A stretch of 50,651 bases of DNA from Verrucomicrobiota bacterium (GTDB lineage Bacteria > Verrucomicrobiota > Verrucomicrobiia > Opitutales > UBA953), in assembly GCA_030831965.1 (NCBI GenBank), contig JAURJZ010000003.1, positions 1-50,651 on the forward strand, given 5' to 3'. The position numbers and the translations under genes were made by a program. The notes under the pieces are model-generated. The model made no database searches and was not told where the DNA came from. It saw only the letters and a list, made by a program, of their open reading frames with translations. Below, one piece after another: positions 32,141 to 41,118 of the stretch. Each line of letters opens with the position of its first letter. The stretch's first letter is position 1.

Positions 32141-32875
32141 ATGAAGCTCACGACCCACGCCGCCTGCCTGTTCCTGGCGGTCTCGCTCCTCGCCGAGGAG
32201 ACGCCCGACCGCAAGGGCCGCCCGTCCGACCGACCCGCGCCCGCCGAGGGCGAGGCGTCCCGCATCCGCCCCCGCGACGGCGGCGAGCGCCCCGGCTTCC
32301 GCGGCGAGATGGCCGAGCGCCTCGGCCGGCTGAAGGACGCCGGCGTCACGCCCGAGGAGATGGCCAAGCTGCGCGCCGCGCTCGAGGCGGCCCGCGACGA
32401 CGACTCGGTCAAGGCCGCCCGCGCCGAGGCCGAGAAGGCCCGCGAGGCCTTGCGCCAGGCGCTGCAGGCCTTCGCCAAGTCCAAGGGGGTCGCGCAGCCC
32501 GAGCCTCCCCGGGACGGCGAGCGCCGCGAGCGCCCCTCGCCCGAGCGGATGGCCGAGATGCGCAAGGCCATGGAGGGCGCGCGCAACGACCCTGCGGTGA
32601 AGGCCGCCTTCGAGCAGTCCCGCGCCGCCGGGGCCAAGCTGCGCGACGCGGTGTCCGCCGCCGTGACCAAGGCCGACCCCTCCCTTGCCGCGACCCTCGG
32701 GAAGATGGGCGAGCTCCGGAACGAGTTCCTGGGGGACCGTCCGCGCGACGGCGCTCCCCGCGGGCCCCGTCCGGAGGGCGATGCCCCGCGCGGACCTCGC
32801 CCCGACGGCGCCAAGCCCAAGGGGCCGCGTCCGGACGGGTTCGAATCCGCGCCCGCGAGGCCCGAGGGCGCCTGA
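32141..32875 (+). CDS. Secreted Ala/Glu/Arg-rich coiled-coil protein
   Basis: 244 residues with a signal peptide (MKLTTHAACLFLAVSLLA). The mature part is highly charged with two helical coiled-coil-like stretches (about 60-120 and 130-195; AKLRAALEAARDDDSVKAAR and similar), each preceded by a Pro/Arg/Asp-rich disordered segment. The last 40 residues contain repeats of the type PRPxG (PRGPRPEGDAPRGPRPDG). It somewhat resembles periplasmic LTxxQ/Spy-type helical proteins, without the LTxxQ motif. Function unknown. A good stem-loop terminator lies 22 bp after the stop. Confidence 0.72.
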   Translation: MKLTTHAACLFLAVSLLAEETPDRKGRPSDRPAPAEGEASRIRPRDGGERPGFRGEMAERLGRLKDAGVTPEEMAKLRAALEAARDDDSVKAARAEAEKAREALRQALQAFAKSKGVAQPEPPRDGERRERPSPERMAEMRKAMEGARNDPAVKAAFEQSRAAGAKLRDAVSAAVTKADPSLAATLGKMGELRNEFLGDRPRDGAPRGPRPEGDAPRGPRPDGAKPKGPRPDGFESAPARPEGA

Positions 32876-32896
32876 GGCTCTCGCTTTCCCCGCGCC

Positions 32897-32925
32897 AAGG
32901 CGTCCCGTCCGGACGCCTTTCTTGC
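32897..32925 (+). terminator. Rho-independent terminator after the coiled-coil gene
   Basis: A perfect 9-bp stem, AAGGCGTCC (32897-32905) with GGACGCCTT (32911-32919), has a 5-nt loop and is followed by a short T-rich run (TTTCTT). It lies 22 bp after a stop codon and before a separate promoter, the best terminator in the window. Confidence 0.65.
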
Positions 32926-32941
32926 GTCCGGGGGAAGGAAC

Positions 32942-32970
32942 TTGTCTCGGGACGCCGGCGAGGCTACCCC
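32942..32970 (+). promoter_or_regulatory. Candidate promoter of the MFS transporter gene
   Basis: TTGTCT (32942-32947), 17 bp, TACCCC (32965-32970). The ATG is 18 bp further on, so the leader would be about 12 nt and without a Shine-Dalgarno. Confidence 0.4.
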
Positions 32971-32988
32971 TGATCCAACCCCCGCGCC

Positions 32989-34200
32989 ATGTCCCCCCGC
33001 GTCCTCGCCGGCATCGTGATGTTCCTGACCTTCTTCGGTTGGGGCGTCTTCTTCGTCCCCATGGGCCCCTACCTGGCGAAGGCGTTCGCCAACGACTCCA
33101 CGGTGATTGGCATCGCCTACGGCATGGGTCCGCTGGCCGCGATGATCTCGCCGCTGGCGGCCGGCTGGCTCGCGGACCGGGCTTTCTCGCCGCGCAAGTT
33201 GCTCGCGGTTCTCGGCGCCGTCGCCGGCGGGCTGCTTTTCCTCCTGCCCGAGGCCGGCACGGCCCGCCAGTTCCAGGCCGGCCTTTTCATCCACTCGCTC
33301 GCCTTCTTCGCCGCGCTTCCCCTGCTCAACGCCGTGGTCATGGCCTCCCTCTCGGATCCCGGCCGCGAGTTCGGCTCCATCCGCCTGTGGGGCACCGTGG
33401 GCTGGATAGTCTCCGGCGTCGCCGTGGGCAGCCTGCTGCCGGCCTTCCTCGGGGCGGATGTCGCCACGAGCCCCCTCATCTTCCAGCTCGGCGGCGGCGC
33501 CCTGGCGCTGATGGCGATCGGCGCCTTCCGCCTGGCCGACCCGGAGCCGAGGGCGGCGACGGGCGAGCCCAAGGTCGCGGGCGGCATCGGCCGCCTGCTC
33601 GGCGACGCGAAGTTCCTCCTGTTCCTCGTGTTCTCGGTGCTCTTCTGCATCCCGCTCGCCCTCTACTATTCCTACGCCAACGGTTTCCTGAAGAGCGCGG
33701 GCATCGGCCAGACCGAGACGTTCATGACCGCCGGCCAGGTGTCGGAGGTCGTCTTCCTCGCCCTGCTCCCCCTGCTGGCGACGCGCCTGACGGCCAAGAC
33801 CATCCTGCTGGTCGGCATGGCCTGCTGGGCCTTGCGCTACTGGCTGTTCGCGGAATTCCCCTCCTCCGGCGCGGCCCTCTTCGTCGCCATCGCCCTGCAC
33901 GGCGCCTGCTACGACTTCTTCTTCGTGACGGGCACCCTCTACGCCGACCGCAAGGCGCCCGAGGGCCTGCGCAACACCGCCCAGTCGGTCGTGGCCTGGG
34001 CGACCCTCGGGCTCGGCCTGTTCATCGGCAACCTGCTGGCCCCGGTCCTGCACGCGCGCTTCATCACCTCCGGCGCCGGCGGCGCGATGGTCTTCGCCCG
34101 GGAGTTCTGGCTCTACCCCTCCCTCTTCGCCCTCGGCCTGCTCGTCGCCTTCGCCGCGGTCTTCCGGGACGACACCCGCCTGAGCGACGCCAAGGAGTGA
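32989..34200 (+). CDS. MFS transporter, nucleoside:H+ symporter (NupG/XapB-like) type
   Basis: 403 residues with twelve hydrophobic segments. The opening FLTFFGWGVFFVPMGPYLA, the GSIRLWGTVGWIVSG block before helix 5, and LHGACYDFFFVTGTLYADRKAPEGLRNTAQ in the second half are typical of the nucleoside:H+ symporter group of the major facilitator superfamily. In Verrucomicrobia and Planctomycetes such genes often sit beside sugar-oxidoreductase genes, so the substrate may be a nucleoside or a sugar derivative. The next gene (Gfo/Idh/MocA) starts 10 bp after the stop, indicating an operon and a catabolic link. Confidence 0.87.
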   Translation: MSPRVLAGIVMFLTFFGWGVFFVPMGPYLAKAFANDSTVIGIAYGMGPLAAMISPLAAGWLADRAFSPRKLLAVLGAVAGGLLFLLPEAGTARQFQAGLFIHSLAFFAALPLLNAVVMASLSDPGREFGSIRLWGTVGWIVSGVAVGSLLPAFLGADVATSPLIFQLGGGALALMAIGAFRLADPEPRAATGEPKVAGGIGRLLGDAKFLLFLVFSVLFCIPLALYYSYANGFLKSAGIGQTETFMTAGQVSEVVFLALLPLLATRLTAKTILLVGMACWALRYWLFAEFPSSGAALFVAIALHGACYDFFFVTGTLYADRKAPEGLRNTAQSVVAWATLGLGLFIGNLLAPVLHARFITSGAGGAMVFAREFWLYPSLFALGLLVAFAAVFRDDTRLSDAKE

Positions 34201-34210
34201 CGCCCCGCCC

Positions 34211-35287
34211 ATGTCCCAGCCCATCCGTGTCCTCTGCGTCGGCGCCGGCAACATGGGGCGCTCGCACGCCCTCGCCTACCATCGCATCCCCGGCTTCCAG
34301 ATCGCCGGCCTGGTGACCCGCTCGGCGGAGTCGCGCCGCAAGCTCAACGCCGAGCTCGGCGGCGGCCACGCCGAGTTCGCCGACTTCCACCAGGCGCTGC
34401 GCGAGACCAGGCCCGACGCGGTCTCCATCTCCAGCTATCCCGACACCCACGCCGAGTACGCGCTCGCGGCCCTCGACGCGGGCTGCCATGTCTTCGTCGA
34501 GAAGCCCCTCGCCGCCTCGGTCGAGGAGGCGGAGCGCATCGCCGCCAAGGCCAAGGCCGCCCGCCGCAAGGTGGTCATCGGCTACATCCTCCGCCACCAT
34601 CCCGCCTGGACCCAGTTCATCCGCGTCGCGCAGACCCTGGGCAAGCCCCTGGTCATGCGGATGAACCTCAACCAGCAGAGCTCGGGCGACACCTGGAGGA
34701 CGCACCAGGCGCTGATGCGGACGTGCAGCCCGATCGTGGACTGCGGCGTGCACTACGTGGACATCATGTGCCTGATGACGGGGAGCCGACCGGTGCGCGT
34801 CTCCGGCATCGGGGCGCGCCTCTCGGACGAGCTGCCCCCGGGCATGGTCAACTACGGCCAGCTGCAGGTGACCTTCGCCGACGGGTCCGTCGGCTGGTAC
34901 GAGGCGGGCTGGGGCCCGATGATGTCGGAGGAGGCCTTCTTCGTGAAGGACGTGGTCGGGCCCCGCGGCTCGGTCACCATCGTCGCCGGCAAGGGAGCCC
35001 GGGAGGGCAACTCGGCCAGCGTCGACGACCACACCGGCGCGCAGGCGCTCAAGGTCCACCACGCCGAGCTCGGTCCCGACGGCAAGTTCGCCCGCAAGGA
35101 CGAGCTGGTGCCGACCGACGCCGATCCCGGGCACGACGGGCTTTGCCAGCGCGAGCAGGAGTATTTCCTAAGGGCCATCCGCGAGGACCTCGACCTGACC
35201 GCCCACCTCGACGACGCGGTCAACTCGATGCGCATCGTGGCCGCGGCCGACCTGTCCTTCCGCACCGGCAGGACGGTCGACCTCTGA
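34211..35287 (+). CDS. Gfo/Idh/MocA-family NAD(P)-dependent oxidoreductase
   Basis: 358 residues. The N-terminal Rossmann fold has VLCVGAGNMGRSHALAY, and the family's EKPLAA block (catalytic Lys in EKP) lies near residue 100. The C-terminal domain carries DCGVHYVDIM (His that usually helps in catalysis) and GWYEAGWGPMM. Substrate is some sugar, inositol or related polyol; it cannot be fixed from sequence. Placed directly after the MFS transporter gene, it probably oxidises the imported compound. The stop is 32 bp from the convergent stop of the glycosidase gene. Confidence 0.92.
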   Translation: MSQPIRVLCVGAGNMGRSHALAYHRIPGFQIAGLVTRSAESRRKLNAELGGGHAEFADFHQALRETRPDAVSISSYPDTHAEYALAALDAGCHVFVEKPLAASVEEAERIAAKAKAARRKVVIGYILRHHPAWTQFIRVAQTLGKPLVMRMNLNQQSSGDTWRTHQALMRTCSPIVDCGVHYVDIMCLMTGSRPVRVSGIGARLSDELPPGMVNYGQLQVTFADGSVGWYEAGWGPMMSEEAFFVKDVVGPRGSVTIVAGKGAREGNSASVDDHTGAQALKVHHAELGPDGKFARKDELVPTDADPGHDGLCQREQEYFLRAIREDLDLTAHLDDAVNSMRIVAAADLSFRTGRTVDL

Positions 35288-35319
35288 GCGGCCGCCGGGC
35301 CCTTGGCCGGCTCGGAAGC

Positions 35320-38193
35320 TCACTCGCCGAGGGCGATCGGGCCGCTGTCGGTGGGGCTCGCGAAGCGGCGACCCTCGGCGTGGGGCCAGTCGCCCAAGGT
35401 GGTCAGCGCGCCCGAGGCGTCGCCGGCCCACTCCGAGCCGTCGGCCAGCGTGAGGACGAGGCGGAGGCCGCGCACCTTGTAGGAGTCGCCCCGGTCCTTC
35501 TCCGTGGTGATGCGGGCGGCGGCGGCCGGACCTTGGGCGCGCAGCGCGTCGAGGGCGGGGCCGGCGATGGTCAGGCTGATCGCCTTCCAGGAGTCGCCCT
35601 GGGCGGGTAGGATGCCGACCTGGGCCCCGTTGAGGAGGACGGTCTTGTCGCCGTGGGTCTCGCCGTTGTTGCCGAAGACCTCAAGCTCGAGCCGGGCCTT
35701 GGCGACCTTGGCCCAGGCGTCGCGGGCGAGCGGGGGCGTGGGCGCGGCGGGACCGGCGTGGACGAGGAGGGTCTCGCGGCGGTGGCCGGGGAGGGTGAGG
35801 GGCGTGAGCTTGCCCTGGGGGGTGGGATTGTCCTCGAGGATCTCGGTGAGGATGTGGGCCTCGACCCGGGTGCGGCGTCCCTCGAAGCCCAGGGCGACGT
35901 CCGTCCCGCGCAGGTCGGCGAGGTTGTAGCTGGCCATTTCCCAGGGCTCAGCGAGCGCCGTGGGCATGCCGTCCTTGGCGTAGCTGGGGAACTGGTTGAT
36001 GGCGCCCTTGGCGCGGCGCAGGGGCTGCGCGGCCTTGCCGTTGATGAGGACAGTCGGGAGCACGGGGCGTCCGATGACGAGCAGCTCGCAGCGTCCGTCG
36101 ACGAAGCTCGCGGGCGCGACCACGGCTTGGCCGGCGGCCTTGCCCGGCTTGACGACCGCGCAGGGCATGCGCTTGACGACGGGGCCGAGGCCGCGTCCGG
36201 GGCGCAGCTCGAGGGCGACGGTGGCGTAGCCGGGGAGGGCGATTTCCATCGCCTCCCCCGAGGTCCAGCTCTCGGCGAGCTCGGCGCGGGCCGGGTAGAC
36301 CTGGGTGCCGGTCCAGGCTTGGCCCGCGGCGGCGCGGAAGAGCGTGGAGGCGTCAAGCGGCACGCGCAGGGTCTGGGCGGCCGCGGAGGGGTTGCGGGCG
36401 ACCAGGGTGCCCGTCTTGCCGTCGCGGGACCAGCCGACGTAGCCGTAGGCGCGGCCCTCGTCGGGTCGGCCGCCGACATAGGTGCTGTTGACGAGGTCGG
36501 CGCGGCGGCTGTCGGTCCAGCGGTGGACGGCGATGACGGATTTCCACTCCTCCGGGGTCAGGGAGCCGGGAAGGAAGTACCATTCGCGGAGCAGGGTGCC
36601 GCGGCCGTAGTGCATGAGGACGTGGTCGCACCAGTCCTGGAGGGTGTCGGTCCTGAAGGACATCTGCCCGCGCGGGTTGCGGATGATGCCGTGGGTCATG
36701 ATGGAGGCGATGGGGTACCAGGGGCGGTCCTTCGGGTCGCCCCACATGCGCCAGAAGAAGAGGTCGCGGTCGGTCGTGGCTTGGGCGCGGCCGGCCAGCT
36801 CGGGCCAGTTGCCGTTGAAGCCGTCGTCGCCCGCGAGGAGCCAGACGCTGTCGGCGTGGTTGCGCCAGGCGGGGCTGTGCCAGGTCCAGTTGGTGACGTT
36901 CAGGAAGACGTCCCTGGGCAGGCCCTCGATGGCGGCGGCCAGGCCGCGGAACTCGCCGACGTGGCCGTGACGGTCGGTCGGGTTGACGTTGGAGAGGTGG
37001 TTGAAGTCGAACTTGAGGTAGTTGACCTTGGCCTCCGCGACCAGTCGCCCGAGCTGGGCGCGCAGCGCCTGGCCGTAGGCGGGGTCGGCGAGCGAGACGT
37101 GGGCGAAGTACCGGGAGAAGTAGCCGTTGGGCCTGGCCTTGGCGTAGCCCGCCTTCTCCGCCCAGCCGATGTCGTTGGTGGTCATGTCGGGCGCCAGCCA
37201 GAGGCCGAGCGAGGTGCCCTGCCCGCGGAGGCGGCTGCCGAGCTTGCCGAGGCCCTCCATGCCGTCGGGGAAGTGGCCCTTGGACGGTTGCCAGACGGAG
37301 GCCCGGTCCTGCCAGCCGTTGTCGGGCACGAGGGAGGCGACCTTGATGCCCGTGCCTTGGAGGGCGCGCTCGAACTCGGCGGCGATGCGCGGAAGAGTCT
37401 CGCCGCCGATGGCCTTGGCGGAGCCGTCGAACCAGTTGTTGTAGTGGGTGAACTCGCGGAGGGGCCGGGGGGCGAGGTCGAGCACGGCCATCTCGGGGGT
37501 CTCGCCGGGCTCGCACAGGAGGATTTGGAACCCGTGGGCGCGCACGACCCAGGCGCCGTCGGGCTGGCGCTCGGCGGGGGCGAACTCGATGGCGCGCACG
37601 AGGCCGGGTCGGCGGACGGGATCGATGTCGGCCTTCTCGAAGTCGACGAAGCTGTGGTTGCCGACCTTCTCGAATCGGCGGCTGTAGGCGGCCGGCTCGT
37701 TGCCGTCCGTGTGGCGGGTCAGGGTGGTGGGGTGCCAGGGCAGCAGGACCCAGCGGCCGTCCAGGACCACGGGCTCGCCGCGTCCCCCGCGATCGGCCGG
37801 GACGCGCACCCTGAACCGCTCGGGCTCAAGCGAGGCGACCTTGGGCTGGCGGTCGAAGAAGGCGGTGACGACACGGGGGTGCGATTCGACCCGGACACGG
37901 GTGGGCGCGCCCTCGGGATAGACCCTTCCCGTCAGGCGCCGGTACTCGATGGCTCCGGCGAGCTCCTCCCCGGCGAAGTCGAGGGCGGTGAAGGTCGAGC
38001 CGTCCTCGAGGCGCACGAGGAACTCCTCGCTCTCCACCGGCAGCCGCCCTCGCCCGTCGGCGCCGGTCAGGGCGGTGGTGACGAGCGCCCCCTCGACCTT
38101 GCCGAGGACGCGCTCGGCGAGCTCGGCGGCGCCGCCCTGGGAGGTGAGCAGGGACAGGCTGAGCCATGCGGCCAGGGGCAGGGGGCGGGGCAT
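35320..38193 (-). CDS. Secreted GH-D-clan-like glycoside hydrolase (alpha-galactosidase-related)
   Basis: 957 residues with a signal peptide (ends about SQGGAA). The N-terminal beta-rich part (to about 245) precedes a TIM-barrel-type region, with YNNWFDG, VPDNGWQDRAS, LGLWLAPDMTTND, and NYLKFDFNHLSN (D396 the probable nucleophile), then WRNHADSVWLLAGDD for the acid/base. This resembles GH27/GH36 (clan GH-D), but overall I cannot name the exact family or linkage. C-terminal beta modules follow. The ATG at 38193 is chosen over a TTG two codons upstream. Two palindromes lie 39-80 bp before the start. Confidence 0.7.
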   Translation of the reverse strand: MPRPLPLAAWLSLSLLTSQGGAAELAERVLGKVEGALVTTALTGADGRGRLPVESEEFLVRLEDGSTFTALDFAGEELAGAIEYRRLTGRVYPEGAPTRVRVESHPRVVTAFFDRQPKVASLEPERFRVRVPADRGGRGEPVVLDGRWVLLPWHPTTLTRHTDGNEPAAYSRRFEKVGNHSFVDFEKADIDPVRRPGLVRAIEFAPAERQPDGAWVVRAHGFQILLCEPGETPEMAVLDLAPRPLREFTHYNNWFDGSAKAIGGETLPRIAAEFERALQGTGIKVASLVPDNGWQDRASVWQPSKGHFPDGMEGLGKLGSRLRGQGTSLGLWLAPDMTTNDIGWAEKAGYAKARPNGYFSRYFAHVSLADPAYGQALRAQLGRLVAEAKVNYLKFDFNHLSNVNPTDRHGHVGEFRGLAAAIEGLPRDVFLNVTNWTWHSPAWRNHADSVWLLAGDDGFNGNWPELAGRAQATTDRDLFFWRMWGDPKDRPWYPIASIMTHGIIRNPRGQMSFRTDTLQDWCDHVLMHYGRGTLLREWYFLPGSLTPEEWKSVIAVHRWTDSRRADLVNSTYVGGRPDEGRAYGYVGWSRDGKTGTLVARNPSAAAQTLRVPLDASTLFRAAAGQAWTGTQVYPARAELAESWTSGEAMEIALPGYATVALELRPGRGLGPVVKRMPCAVVKPGKAAGQAVVAPASFVDGRCELLVIGRPVLPTVLINGKAAQPLRRAKGAINQFPSYAKDGMPTALAEPWEMASYNLADLRGTDVALGFEGRRTRVEAHILTEILEDNPTPQGKLTPLTLPGHRRETLLVHAGPAAPTPPLARDAWAKVAKARLELEVFGNNGETHGDKTVLLNGAQVGILPAQGDSWKAISLTIAGPALDALRAQGPAAAARITTEKDRGDSYKVRGLRLVLTLADGSEWAGDASGALTTLGDWPHAEGRRFASPTDSGPIALGE

Positions 38194-38231
38194 GCCCAAG
38201 GGACAACCCCGTGGCGGCGAGGTTCCGCCGT

Positions 38232-38273
38232 CCGCCTTGGCGGGGAGCAGGCCGCAGTGTCCCGCCTAGGCGG
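38232..38273 (-). promoter_or_regulatory. Paired palindromes upstream of the glycosidase gene
   Basis: CCGCCTTGGCGG (38232-38243, near-palindrome) and CCGCCTAGGCGG (38262-38273, perfect) are exactly 30 bp apart start to start, about three helical turns. They occupy the 162-bp gap before the glycosidase start at 38193. This looks like a two-site operator; the regulator is unknown. No other strong feature is visible in the gap. Confidence 0.4.
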
Positions 38274-38355
38274 CGACCCGGCGACCGTGCGCGTTCGCGG
38301 CCTCCCGTCATCGGGGCCGAAGGGCGCGCGCGAGGCCCGGGCCCCGAGGTTCGTC

Positions 38356-39885
38356 TCAGCCGCGCCGGTCGAGGCTGCGGTAGTGGATGGCCTCGAGGAG
38401 GTGGGCGGTCGCGATGCGGTCGGCGCCGGCCAGGTCCGCGATGGTGCGGGCGACCTTGAGCACGCGGTCATAGGCCCGCGCGGAGAGGCCGAGGCGCTCC
38501 ATGGCCTGCTGGAGGAGGTCGCCCTGGGCGCGCTCGAGCGCGGCATGGTCCCTCAGGTCCGAGGGGCCCATCGCCGCGTTGCAGGCGCCGGTGCGCCCGC
38601 CGAAGCGGCGGCGCTGGGTCTCCCGCGCCGACTCGACCCGCGCGCGCATGGCGTCGGAGCTCTCCCCTGGGCGGGCGGAGCGCAGCTCGTCGATGCCGAG
38701 CGCGGGCGCCTCGACCTGGATGTCGATCCGGTCGAGCAGGGGACCCGAGATGCGCCCCCGGTAGCGTTGGACGGCGGCCGGGGAGCAGCGGCATTCGCGC
38801 AGGCGGTCGCCGAGATGGCCGCAGGGGCAGGGGTTCATCGCGGCGACGAGCATGAGGCGAGCGGGCAGCGTGACCTTGGCCGAGGCGCGGGAGACGGTGA
38901 CGTGACCGTCCTCCAGGGGCTGGCGGAGGACCTCGAGCGCCGAGCGGCGGAACTCGGGGAGCTCGTCGAGGAAAAGCACGCCGCGGTGGGCGAGCGAGAC
39001 CTCGCCCGGGCCGGGCATGCTGCCGCCGCCGATCAGGCCGACGTCGCTGATGGTGTGGTGCGGGGCGCGGAAGGGCCGGCGCCAGCCTTGCTCCATCCCC
39101 GTCTCCCGCAGGCCCGCGGCGGAGGCGATGGCGAGGATTTCGAGGAACTCCTCCGCCGTCGGCTCGGGCAGGAGGGTGGGGATGCGGCGGGCGATGAGCG
39201 ACTTGCCGGAGCCGGGGGGGCCGATGAGGAGGAGGTTGTGGCCGCCGGCCACCGCGACCTCGGTGGCGCGACGCACGGCCTGCTGTCCCTTGACCTCCTC
39301 GAAGTCCACGTCGCGGGGGGCGGCGCGTCGCCGGAAGGGGCTGTCCTCGGGGCGGAGGGGCTCGAGCCGCAGCTCGCCGGTGAGGAAGCGCACGGCCTCG
39401 TCGAGGGAGCGGACGCCCCGCACCTCGACGCCCTCGACCAAGGCGGCCTCCTCCGCGGACGCGGTCGGCAGCAGCAGGCCGCGCAGCCCGAGCCGGCGCG
39501 CCATGAGGGCGAGGGCGACGCCGCCCCGGACGGGGCGGAGGGCCCCGGAGAGGCTGAGCTCGCCCGCGAGCACCATCCCGTCGCAGCGGGCGAGGTCGAG
39601 CCGGCCGAGCGCTCCGGTCAGGGCGACGGCAATCGGCAGGTCGTAGAGGGCTCCCTCCTTGCGCAGGTCGCCGGGGGCCAGGTTGACGGTGGTGTGGGTC
39701 TGCGGGCGCGAAAGCCCGGTGTTGGCCATGGCGGCGAGGACGCGGTCCTCGGACTCCTTCACCGCCGTGTCGGGCAGCCCGACGATGAAGAGGCCGAACT
39801 CGCCGATCTCCCCGGTGTTGACCTCGATGTCGACCGGCAAGGCCTCGACCCCCACGAGGGCCCCGGAGCGGATGATGGCGAGCAT
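38356..39885 (-). CDS. comM: ComM/YifB-family Mg-chelatase-like AAA+ ATPase
   Basis: Hexameric AAA+ helicase that promotes branch migration during natural transformation and recombination. 509 residues, the standard length. N-terminal region ([32 protein letters not shown]) is the ChlI-like subunit domain; Walker A is [19 protein letters not shown] at about residue 219; Walker B is FLDELPEF; the C-terminal part carries [15 protein letters not shown]-type cysteines and RTIADLAG. The start ATG at 39885 is followed by [15 protein letters not shown], the normal N-terminus. Natural competence genes are not otherwise seen here. Confidence 0.93.
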   Translation of the reverse strand: MLAIIRSGALVGVEALPVDIEVNTGEIGEFGLFIVGLPDTAVKESEDRVLAAMANTGLSRPQTHTTVNLAPGDLRKEGALYDLPIAVALTGALGRLDLARCDGMVLAGELSLSGALRPVRGGVALALMARRLGLRGLLLPTASAEEAALVEGVEVRGVRSLDEAVRFLTGELRLEPLRPEDSPFRRRAAPRDVDFEEVKGQQAVRRATEVAVAGGHNLLLIGPPGSGKSLIARRIPTLLPEPTAEEFLEILAIASAAGLRETGMEQGWRRPFRAPHHTISDVGLIGGGSMPGPGEVSLAHRGVLFLDELPEFRRSALEVLRQPLEDGHVTVSRASAKVTLPARLMLVAAMNPCPCGHLGDRLRECRCSPAAVQRYRGRISGPLLDRIDIQVEAPALGIDELRSARPGESSDAMRARVESARETQRRRFGGRTGACNAAMGPSDLRDHAALERAQGDLLQQAMERLGLSARAYDRVLKVARTIADLAGADRIATAHLLEAIHYRSLDRRG

Positions 39886-39958
39886 GGGCCGAGGGAATCG
39901 GCCGAGACGCCCGGCTCCAATCCCGCCCGGCTGGGGTCCGCGCCCCGGGAGGGAATCC

Positions 39959-41116
39959 TCAGACCCGGGCGGCGTCGAGGATGGCGTCGAGGTCGACGTG
40001 GTTGGCGACGAGCTCGCGGATGAGGGGGATCTTGTCGTCGTCCTCGGCCTGGGTCTTGACCGTCATGTTGTTGATGCGGGCGGTCACGGCGAAGGCCTCG
40101 GTCTCGACCGCGAGCAGGGGGATGCCGGCCGCCGTCAGCGCCCCGACCACGGGCTCGGGCGGGAGAAGGCCGTTCGAGAGGAGGATGCCGGCGAGGGACT
40201 TCGCGGCCTCGGGGGTGGCGAGGGCCCCGAGGAGCTTCTCGCGGTCGCCGGAGACGATGAGGAGGGTGCCGGGCTTGCTGAGGCACTCGGCGGCGCTTCG
40301 GGCGGACATCGCGCCCATGATGACGCGCCGGACGCGGCGGTTCCCGCGGGGCCGATGGAGCCAGCGGGCGTGGGTCTCCTCGGCCACCTGGCTGAGGTTG
40401 GGGTAGGCGAGGTTCTCGCGGAGCGGCAGGACGCCGAGGACGGGCAGCCCGAGACGGCGCAGGCCACGCCCCGCGTAGTCGCGGATGAAGTCGAGCTTGT
40501 CGGGCTGGACCTTGTTGAGGATGGCGCCGACGACCTCGACGCCGGCCTGGCGGAAGAGGGCCTGGTTGATGGCGAGCTCGTCGACCGGCTTGCCGATGCC
40601 GCCCGCGGCGACCATGACGACGCGGCAGCCGAGCATGCGGGCGTTGTCGGCGTTGGAGGCGCCGAAGACGGAGCCGACGCCGGCGTGGCCCGAGCCCTCG
40701 ACCACGATGATGTCCTTGCCGTAGGCGGCGCGGTCGAAGGCGCGGCAGATGCGGTCGAGGAGGACGGGGCCGTTGGCCGCCGGGTCCTCGAGGAACTGCC
40801 GGGTGAAGTCGGGACCGATGGCGACGGGCGACATGGCGGCCATCGGGATGTCGAGGCTGAACAGGGAGTTGAGGAGAAGGGTGTCCTCGTCGACCTGGTC
40901 GTCGCCCGACTGGACGATGCGCTGCGCGATGGGCTTGATGTAGCCGACCTTGAGGCCGCGCGCCCGCAGCGCGGCGGTGAGGCCGAGGCAGGTGGTGGTC
41001 TTGCCGTCGTTCATCCGGGTGGCCGCCACGAAGATGCGCGGCGTGGTTCGGTTGAGCGGCCGGGAGAGCAGGCCCGGGGTGTCCTGGCCGAAGCGGCTGC
41101 GCCCGGAGATGGCCAT
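39959..41116 (-). CDS. BioD-like P-loop / DRTGG-domain protein (Pta N-terminal-like)
   Basis: 385 residues. An N-terminal P-loop domain of the BioD-like type ([16 protein letters not shown], about 31-46) is followed by a DRTGG domain (about 210-330), where the sequence [17 protein letters not shown] lies. These two domains form the N-terminal half of long phosphotransacetylases such as E. coli Pta. The catalytic half is encoded by the gene just upstream (41119-42174; 2-bp gap). Here they are separate proteins, in the order Pta-catalytic then BioD-DRTGG, opposite to the fused order. The protein likely controls Pta by nucleotide or NADH binding, by analogy. Confidence 0.86.
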   Translation of the reverse strand: MAISGRSRFGQDTPGLLSRPLNRTTPRIFVAATRMNDGKTTTCLGLTAALRARGLKVGYIKPIAQRIVQSGDDQVDEDTLLLNSLFSLDIPMAAMSPVAIGPDFTRQFLEDPAANGPVLLDRICRAFDRAAYGKDIIVVEGSGHAGVGSVFGASNADNARMLGCRVVMVAAGGIGKPVDELAINQALFRQAGVEVVGAILNKVQPDKLDFIRDYAGRGLRRLGLPVLGVLPLRENLAYPNLSQVAEETHARWLHRPRGNRRVRRVIMGAMSARSAAECLSKPGTLLIVSGDREKLLGALATPEAAKSLAGILLSNGLLPPEPVVGALTAAGIPLLAVETEAFAVTARINNMTVKTQAEDDDKIPLIRELVANHVDLDAILDAARV

Positions 41117-41118
41117 GG

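Noticed and set aside
35653-40023. 1456-codon plus-strand frame opposite the glycosidase and comM genes
   Set aside because: Antisense shadow, rich in Gly/Ala/Glu/Val with no domain signature.
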